A stretch of 33,311 nt of DNA from Alphaproteobacteria bacterium (GTDB lineage: Bacteria > Pseudomonadota > Alphaproteobacteria > Rickettsiales > SXRF01), in NCBI GenBank assembly GCA_025360345.1, contig JANYCJ010000173.1:1-33311 (forward strand), read 5' to 3'. A program made the position numbers and the translations under genes. The notes beneath the pieces were generated by a model. The model was given only the letters and a program-made list of their open reading frames with translations. It searched no databases and was not told where the DNA came from. The first letter of the stretch is position 1, and every line of letters starts with the position of its first letter. Positions 28,405-33,311 of this stretch are shown one piece after another.

Positions 28405-30069
28405 GCCCAGCGTAACACTTTTCCCGCTGCGCTGCTCCGCCAGCTTCTGCACGAAGCCCGAATCAATTTTGAAATCTTTTGGCAGGTTAAAGATGTTGAT
28501 CTGCACCTGCGAAGCTTTGGAAGGCTCGGTCACCTTATATTCCTGCTGCTCCAGCTTCTGCTTTACCAGCCCAAGAATTTTTTCCTGCCGCGCCCCATCA
28601 TTCGGCACGCGTTCGGCCAGCTTCGCCGCCACTTCCGGCGATATGCCACCCTTCCGCACCTGATCGAGCGCGGCGTCGGAAAGCTTAGCCATGCTGAAGG
28701 CCATGCGCAAATTGCCCTTATCCATCTGCAAATGCGGCAATAGCTCCATATTGACCTTGCCGCTCTGCGCTTCCTTGAACACCCGTGCCGTGTCCACGGC
28801 ATCCGTCTGCCCATGGGCAATATTCTTGTAAGCGGCAATGATCTTTACATCCTGCGCGGTATACCCGTCGGCCTCGCGCAGCACCATCGCCGCCATCTTG
28901 CCCGGGCCTGTTCCTTTGGCATTCAGCGTCTTGGCCAGATCCACGCGGTGATGCCCATCCGCCACAAACACCCGCCCGTCCAGCCGCTCATGCACCAGTA
29001 TCGGGTCGCCATGCAGCAGCGGGTCCCACTGCTCCGTATGATAGCGCCCCTTTTCCGTCACACCCGCTTTGTCCCCGCCGGAGCGGAACTGGTAGGTCGG
29101 CGCATCCACTTGGATTTCTTTCGGGTCGATCAGCACCAGCTGCGCCTCCAGCTTGGGCTTGCGCATTTTCAGGCGCTCCTGCAGCTTGTCGAAACCCACG
29201 TCAATCTGCCGCGCCAGCGTATCCGCCGCCACGCTGATCTTAATATCTCGCGGCGCAGCCTCTCCCACCGTATCCACATGGAAATTGCGCGGCACCGCCG
29301 CCTTGATCGCTGCATCCTGGTATTTCACATAAGGATGGCTGGAAATCGCCAGCACCTCGCCCGCTTCCGGGTGCGTCTGCTGCCACGCTTCTATCGTATC
29401 TTTAGTGGTCGCACGTGCGCCATCCGGCTTGTTGTAAGTATTCACTTCGAACACGCGCACATTTTGCATATCCTTGGGCCAGCTCGCAGCCTTTTCGTAA
29501 TACCGCGCTTCCATCATATCCATTTCAATGCGGCTGGCCGCGCCGTTTGGCCCACGCCTGCCGGCGCTCTGCTCTTGCTCAGCGACCAGCGGCCGCTCGC
29601 TTCCCAGCAGCTGTATCTTGCCAAAACGCACCCCTTGGTCCCACATCTGCTTCAGCGTATCAAGGCGCTTATCCACCTCTGCTTCGGTCGCGCCCAGCAC
29701 CAGCACATGGTCGTAATATTTCTGTGTGGGCTTCACCCCTTCGGTCATGCCCGCCTGCTCCAGCACCTGCAGAAGCTCAGCGCGGTGCTGCTTGAAAGAT
29801 TCCGGTTCATTGATCTGGCTTCGCTCTTCACCCTTTGGGCGGATCATATGTTCCTGCGTAATATCATGCAGTACCTTGGAAGCCTGCTGCAAATCATTGA
29901 ACGTCAGGTTATTCAGGATCGCGTCGGCCTTTTTATCACAAAGAATGCCGTTCACGCCCTCCACCTCGCCAAAGGCGCCGGCAGCCTGCAACAGCTTAAC
30001 CACCGCCCGCTGCTGCGTAGCGTTGGAATAGCCAAGGGCGTCCAGAACAGGTTTTAAAGTAACGGTCAT
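28393..30069 (-). CDS. Large ORFan with YdcF/DUF218-like N-terminal region and ParB/Srx-like C-terminal region
   Basis: YDHVLVLGATEAEVDKRLDTLKQMWDQGVRFGKIQLLGSERPL...TTKDTIEAWQQTHPEAGEVLAISSHPYVKYQD; then LIDPKEIQVDAP...ILVHERLDGRVFVADGHHRVDLAKTL. Confidence 0.65.
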   Translation of the reverse strand: MTVTLKPVLDALGYSNATQQRAVVKLLQAAGAFGEVEGVNGILCDKKADAILNNLTFNDLQQASKVLHDITQEHMIRPKGEERSQINEPESFKQHRAELLQVLEQAGMTEGVKPTQKYYDHVLVLGATEAEVDKRLDTLKQMWDQGVRFGKIQLLGSERPLVAEQEQSAGRRGPNGAASRIEMDMMEARYYEKAASWPKDMQNVRVFEVNTYNKPDGARATTKDTIEAWQQTHPEAGEVLAISSHPYVKYQDAAIKAAVPRNFHVDTVGEAAPRDIKISVAADTLARQIDVGFDKLQERLKMRKPKLEAQLVLIDPKEIQVDAPTYQFRSGGDKAGVTEKGRYHTEQWDPLLHGDPILVHERLDGRVFVADGHHRVDLAKTLNAKGTGPGKMAAMVLREADGYTAQDVKIIAAYKNIAHGQTDAVDTARVFKEAQSGKVNMELLPHLQMDKGNLRMAFSMAKLSDAALDQVRKGGISPEVAAKLAERVPNDGARQEKILGLVKQKLEQQEYKVTEPSKASQVQINIFNLPKDFKIDSGFVQKLAEQRSGKSVTLGLAG

Positions 30070-30160
30070 GCTATCTTTTTACGCTTTATCCACCCTTCAG
30101 TTTAGCATTTTTGTATGAAGCTTTGATGACAAACCCCCGCTAACTAAAGATTTAAACAAT

Positions 30161-30191
30161 AAAAAAACCCCCTTCCTTTGCAGGAAGGGGG
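30161..30191 (-). terminator. Intrinsic terminator downstream of the 30235..30897 gene
   Basis: Minus strand: CCCCCTTCCT-GCAA-AGGAAGGGGG-TTTTTTT, perfect 10-bp stem. Confidence 0.92.
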
Positions 30192-30234
30192 TCAGAGAGA
30201 GTAACCTAGAGAACTATATAATATCCAACACGAT

Positions 30235-30897
30235 CTATTTTGCGCTGGCGGAAGCCGTAGTAGCCACACCAAGGCCACGGCCTTCTTCATTTTGCTTAAT
30301 GCCTAAACGGTCCAGAAGCTCTTTGGCTTTAGAATCGGGAGGGCCTTCATTGGCAGTAGAAAGCGCCGCAGAGGCGACAATGCCCTGCTGGGGGGAAACA
30401 GTGGTCTCGGTAAGCGCGGCAGTTTTATCGGTAACCACGGCTGAGCCTGCACCAAGATTACCCTGTCCGTCCGCGGCCGTACCGGCAGCAACAACCGTAG
30501 GAGTTTTCTCAGGCCCGCTGGTCGTTTCAACAGCGCCGCCGCTGGCAGCAACCTTCGCATTGGCATCGCCAACCGCAAGGGCAGCACCCTGTGCCGGCGG
30601 GTTAACGCCTTCTTTAATTTGCTTCATTTCATCGGCGCTAGGTTGCAGGGCCTGCAATTCTTTTGCTTCGGCAACTGCACCCGCACCGCTCAAAATCCCG
30701 ACCAATCCCGCAACACCATTATCGGTAGCAGCAGCCGCAGCTACATCGCCATCAGCAAGCGCCGCTTTAATCGCCGCCACATTAGGGCTTGCCAGGATAG
30801 CACCAATAAGTGCGCTAACGCGTGCCGAACGTGCCGCTGCATCTGCATCTGCGGCAGTTTTGTTGTCGGCAACAGGCATAGCTACTGATTCCGCCAT
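30235..30897 (-). CDS. Ala-rich hypothetical protein
   Basis: MAESVAMPVADNKTAADADAAARSARVSALIGAILASP...; RBS AAGGA upstream of this ATG. Confidence 0.7.
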   Translation of the reverse strand: MAESVAMPVADNKTAADADAAARSARVSALIGAILASPNVAAIKAALADGDVAAAAATDNGVAGLVGILSGAGAVAEAKELQALQPSADEMKQIKEGVNPPAQGAALAVGDANAKVAASGGAVETTSGPEKTPTVVAAGTAADGQGNLGAGSAVVTDKTAALTETTVSPQQGIVASAALSTANEGPPDSKAKELLDRLGIKQNEEGRGLGVATTASASAK

Positions 30898-30954
30898 GAT
30901 AAAAAATCCTTTCTTCACTTATAAACAAAAACCAATAACCGGAAGACCGGGCAG

Positions 30955-31893
30955 TTACTTAGCCAGGCCGAGAGCCTTGCCACCTTTAAGCACCGTAAGG
31001 TAAGTAACAGCAGCACCGCCTGCAAGCTCAGCGGCAGCCTTGAACAGCTTGCCACCATCAGCCGGTATTTCCTGGCCTTTTTCGTCCGTATCAGCACCGA
31101 TAATGCCCATAACCTGTCCCAGATCCTTCAAGCCGTAGCCGCTGATGATAACGCCAAGCGCCGCACCACCAACCTTCATGCTCTTGCCAAGGAACTTCGA
31201 CTCGGTAATAACGCCCGTGCTCTTGTCAATGCTGGCAACATTCACGTTTGCCTTCACATTGGCCATGATCTTCTGCACAAAGTTCTTACCCTTCATGCCT
31301 TCTTCGCCAATAACGCCAAGCTTCACGGCTTCGGGCGTATTTCTATAAATCTTGCCACCCACGCTTGCAGCCGCGCCAACTGCGCTGGTAGCAGTTTCCA
31401 GTGCGCCGCTCGGGCCGCCGCCAATATGTTCATGGCCACCCAAAACCTTAGCTTCGGTGCGGTAACGGGTCAGGTGTTCCTGATCCTTGGCAACTTCCGC
31501 AAGTGCTTTGTCACGAGCCTTTGCCAAAGCATCAATTTCAGCTTTGTTAGCCGCGCTGGCAACACCGGTTTCATAAGTAGCCACGGCAGCTTTTTTGGAA
31601 GCTTCCAGCTCAGCCTGCAGGCGAGCGGCAGCGGTTTCGAATTTACCACCGGTTTCCTTCAGCGTCTGTGCGGCTGCCTGGCCATCAGTTGAAGTAGCCC
31701 ATTTGCTATCCGGCGCTTCAAGTTTTGCCTTATTAACGGAATGCTGCGTATTGAGCGTGTCCCAATGATCGTTCAGCGCCTTAGCAGTATCGTTGGCTGA
31801 ATTGAAAATAGCTTCGGGTACTGCCTTGCCCTGCGTAGAGGGATGTACCGGCTGTGCAGCAACGTCATAAGGTTTGAATAGGGGCTCAGACAT
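30955..31893 (-). CDS. Ala/Lys-rich hypothetical protein with predicted coiled coil and hydrophobic C-terminus
   Basis: 312 aa: MSEPLFKPYDVAAQPVHPSTQGK...AARLQAELEASKKAAVATYETGVASAANKAEIDALAKARDKALAEVAKDQEHL...GGAAVTYLTVLKGGKALGLAK. Confidence 0.72.
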   Translation of the reverse strand: MSEPLFKPYDVAAQPVHPSTQGKAVPEAIFNSANDTAKALNDHWDTLNTQHSVNKAKLEAPDSKWATSTDGQAAAQTLKETGGKFETAAARLQAELEASKKAAVATYETGVASAANKAEIDALAKARDKALAEVAKDQEHLTRYRTEAKVLGGHEHIGGGPSGALETATSAVGAAASVGGKIYRNTPEAVKLGVIGEEGMKGKNFVQKIMANVKANVNVASIDKSTGVITESKFLGKSMKVGGAALGVIISGYGLKDLGQVMGIIGADTDEKGQEIPADGGKLFKAAAELAGGAAVTYLTVLKGGKALGLAK

Positions 31894-32033
31894 AAAAGTT
31901 CTCCGCGTTAAAAAGAATTGATGGGTTAAATCGTTTTTCTACTTAACTGTATAATACCCAAAAACACCACAAGTTGTGTTACAGTTTTATGAAACTGCCC
32001 ATATTTTATTCCGCACCCCATATCGCATTGTTT

Positions 32034-32486
32034 TTATTCAAAGAAAATAATGCTAACAGGATAAAAAAAGTGTTTTTCCGCTTCCCGTCTTTGCACCAGC
32101 CCGGGAAGTTTCACATTCCCTGCAAAAACCCAGCGCCCGAACTGCTCCGCCGCCAGTTCCATCTCTCCTTGGGTAACAAACCGGCATAAAGTAGATTTTT
32201 CAAATGCATAAACACCAATATTATACGCAAGGCAGACCACCGCGTCAAACTGCCCCTGCGTAAGACCGCAGCCAACCACCCGCGACACCCCCGCCTCCAC
32301 AACACTAATATCCTGTTTAAGCAAGTTTTCAGCCGCAATCTCACTGATGGCCGCCACATCGTCGCCCTCATGCATCACATGCCCATACCCAATCGTCCGC
32401 TTGCCAGCCGGGCACAGGTAAGCAGCCGCTGAAAACCCTTCAAACTGCTTGAGCAGCGCAATACCCCGTTCAGAAATATGCATCAT
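32034..32486 (-). CDS. Phage-type lysozyme / endolysin (GH24)
   Basis: ISERGIALLKQFEGFSAAAYLCPAGKRTIGYGHV with catalytic E and T/GYGH motif, LTQGQFDAVVCLAYNIG, WVFAGNVKLPGLVQRREAEKHFF. Confidence 0.92.
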   Translation of the reverse strand: MMHISERGIALLKQFEGFSAAAYLCPAGKRTIGYGHVMHEGDDVAAISEIAAENLLKQDISVVEAGVSRVVGCGLTQGQFDAVVCLAYNIGVYAFEKSTLCRFVTQGEMELAAEQFGRWVFAGNVKLPGLVQRREAEKHFFYPVSIIFFE

Positions 32487-32490
32487 GGGA

Positions 32491-32772
32491 CTAATGGATA
32501 TTGATAAGGCGTTTATTGATCTGCTCTGTTTGCCTGTGCATACTTTCAATTTCCTTTTTCAAATATTCCAGCCTTTCATCCAGCCGCGCGAATTTCTCAT
32601 TCAGCATCACTGTATTCACCGACTGGCGCTCTACGCTGCTCACCCGCGCATCAAGTTGGGTGGCCCATACCAGCGCGCCCGCGGCCTGTATCACAACCGA
32701 AAAAAGCACCGCCCCCGGCATCCTGCGCAACCATGAAAACAGAACCGGAAATCGCTGTTCATCCCCTGACAT
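32491..32772 (-). CDS. Small one-TM plus coiled-coil protein, holin-like or lysis-associated
   Basis: TM AVLFSVVIQAAGALVWA followed by heptad-like VERQSVNTVMLNEKFARLDERLEYLKKEIESMHRQTEQINKRL; located just upstream of the lysozyme. Confidence 0.6.
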   Translation of the reverse strand: MSGDEQRFPVLFSWLRRMPGAVLFSVVIQAAGALVWATQLDARVSSVERQSVNTVMLNEKFARLDERLEYLKKEIESMHRQTEQINKRLINIH

Positions 32773-32783
32773 AACATGCCCGC

Positions 32784-33311
32784 TTAAAAGATGTTTTGCG
32801 CAACAGAATCACTCACCGCCGCTGCCGCAACAGGGGTAGGGTGCGTGCCATCCAGCGTCTTGCCCGGCGTCGCTGCCGCCCAAAGCCCGCTGTCTCGCGC
32901 AGACATTGCCCCATCCGCCGCCTCGATGCACCGGCTGACACCCGCGGGCAACCCCCGTACGTAGTTATTATAGGTGTTAAGGTCCGAAAGTGCCCACGGC
33001 GCTGCTTTCTGCGTCTGCCCGCCGGTGGTGGCCCAGCTGTCCGTGCTGTCCGTACGCGGCGTAAGCGTACAAACGCTTTTTCGCCCATTATATAGGGAAA
33101 GATAGCTCAGCATTTCACTTTCCAGCTGGCTGACATTGCCCCGCAGCCGCAAATCATTGACGCCATATTGAAAGACAACGTCGGTATAGCTTCCGTTTAG
33201 CGCGGCAATAAGCGCTTGCAGCCGCGTTGTGCCGCCCAGCGCCTCATGCACCCCCTGCCCCTGTCGGCATATCTTCATATAAGAAGCCTTGCTCGCCAGT
33301 GCCCTTGCCAG
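32784..33311 (-). CDS. SGNH/GDSL-like hydrolase, N-terminus truncated by window edge
   Basis: VVFQYGVNDLRLRG (GxND block) and DGTHPTPVAAAAVSDSVA (DxxH block). Frame remains open to 33311 (LARALASKASYMKICRQG...). Confidence 0.7.
   Translation of the reverse strand: MARALASKASYMKICRQGQGVHEALGGTTRLQALIAALNGSYTDVVFQYGVNDLRLRGNVSQLESEMLSYLSLYNGRKSVCTLTPRTDSTDSWATTGGQTQKAAPWALSDLNTYNNYVRGLPAGVSRCIEAADGAMSARDSGLWAAATPGKTLDGTHPTPVAAAAVSDSVAQNIF

Noticed and set aside
28813-30057. 414-aa plus-strand ORF antisense to the YdcF/ParB-like gene
   Set aside because: His/Arg/Leu-rich shadow-frame composition with no domain; the minus-strand frame carries recognisable motifs (VLVLGAT, DGHHR).
1-33311. CRISPR arrays, IS elements/transposases, rRNA or tRNA genes
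   Set aside because: No regularly spaced direct repeats, transposase motifs or tRNA-like cloverleaf sequences were noticed by eye; short intergenic spaces leave little room. A tRNAscan-SE/Infernal run would be needed to be certain.

Overview
This is a dense alphaproteobacterial chromosomal window of mostly housekeeping genes with several lineage-specific ORFan blocks. Recognisable genes: groEL 3' end, rpmB, a SAM methyltransferase, cobT/cobS, a J-domain protein, bolA, a ParA-like ATPase, Sua5/YrdC, a YqaA/VTT-like membrane protein, a NagB+PIG-L fusion, hppA, ppa, a DUF1674/SDHAF4-like small ORF missed by the ORF track, a SIMPL-domain protein, rsmB, rpe, yacG and an archaeal/rickettsial-type valS. 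Less ordinary content: three tandem divergent paralogous membrane proteins after groEL; a tandem pair of small paralogous ORFans after rsmB; a protein with two FHA-like repeats fused to a degenerate PP2C-like domain, divergent from valS across an 18-bp perfect palindrome; a YdcF-like + ParB-like (DGHHR) fusion; a putative Fe(II)/2OG dioxygenase with two inverted repeats upstream; a thioredoxin-like gene broken by a single frameshift; a 52-aa two-TM ORF with a good RBS; two Ala-rich ORFans; and a lysis-like cassette (SGNH hydrolase, TM/coiled-coil protein, GH24 lysozyme) running off the right edge. I saw no CRISPR array, rRNA, tRNA or transposase. All assignments come from reading translated motifs; no searches were run.
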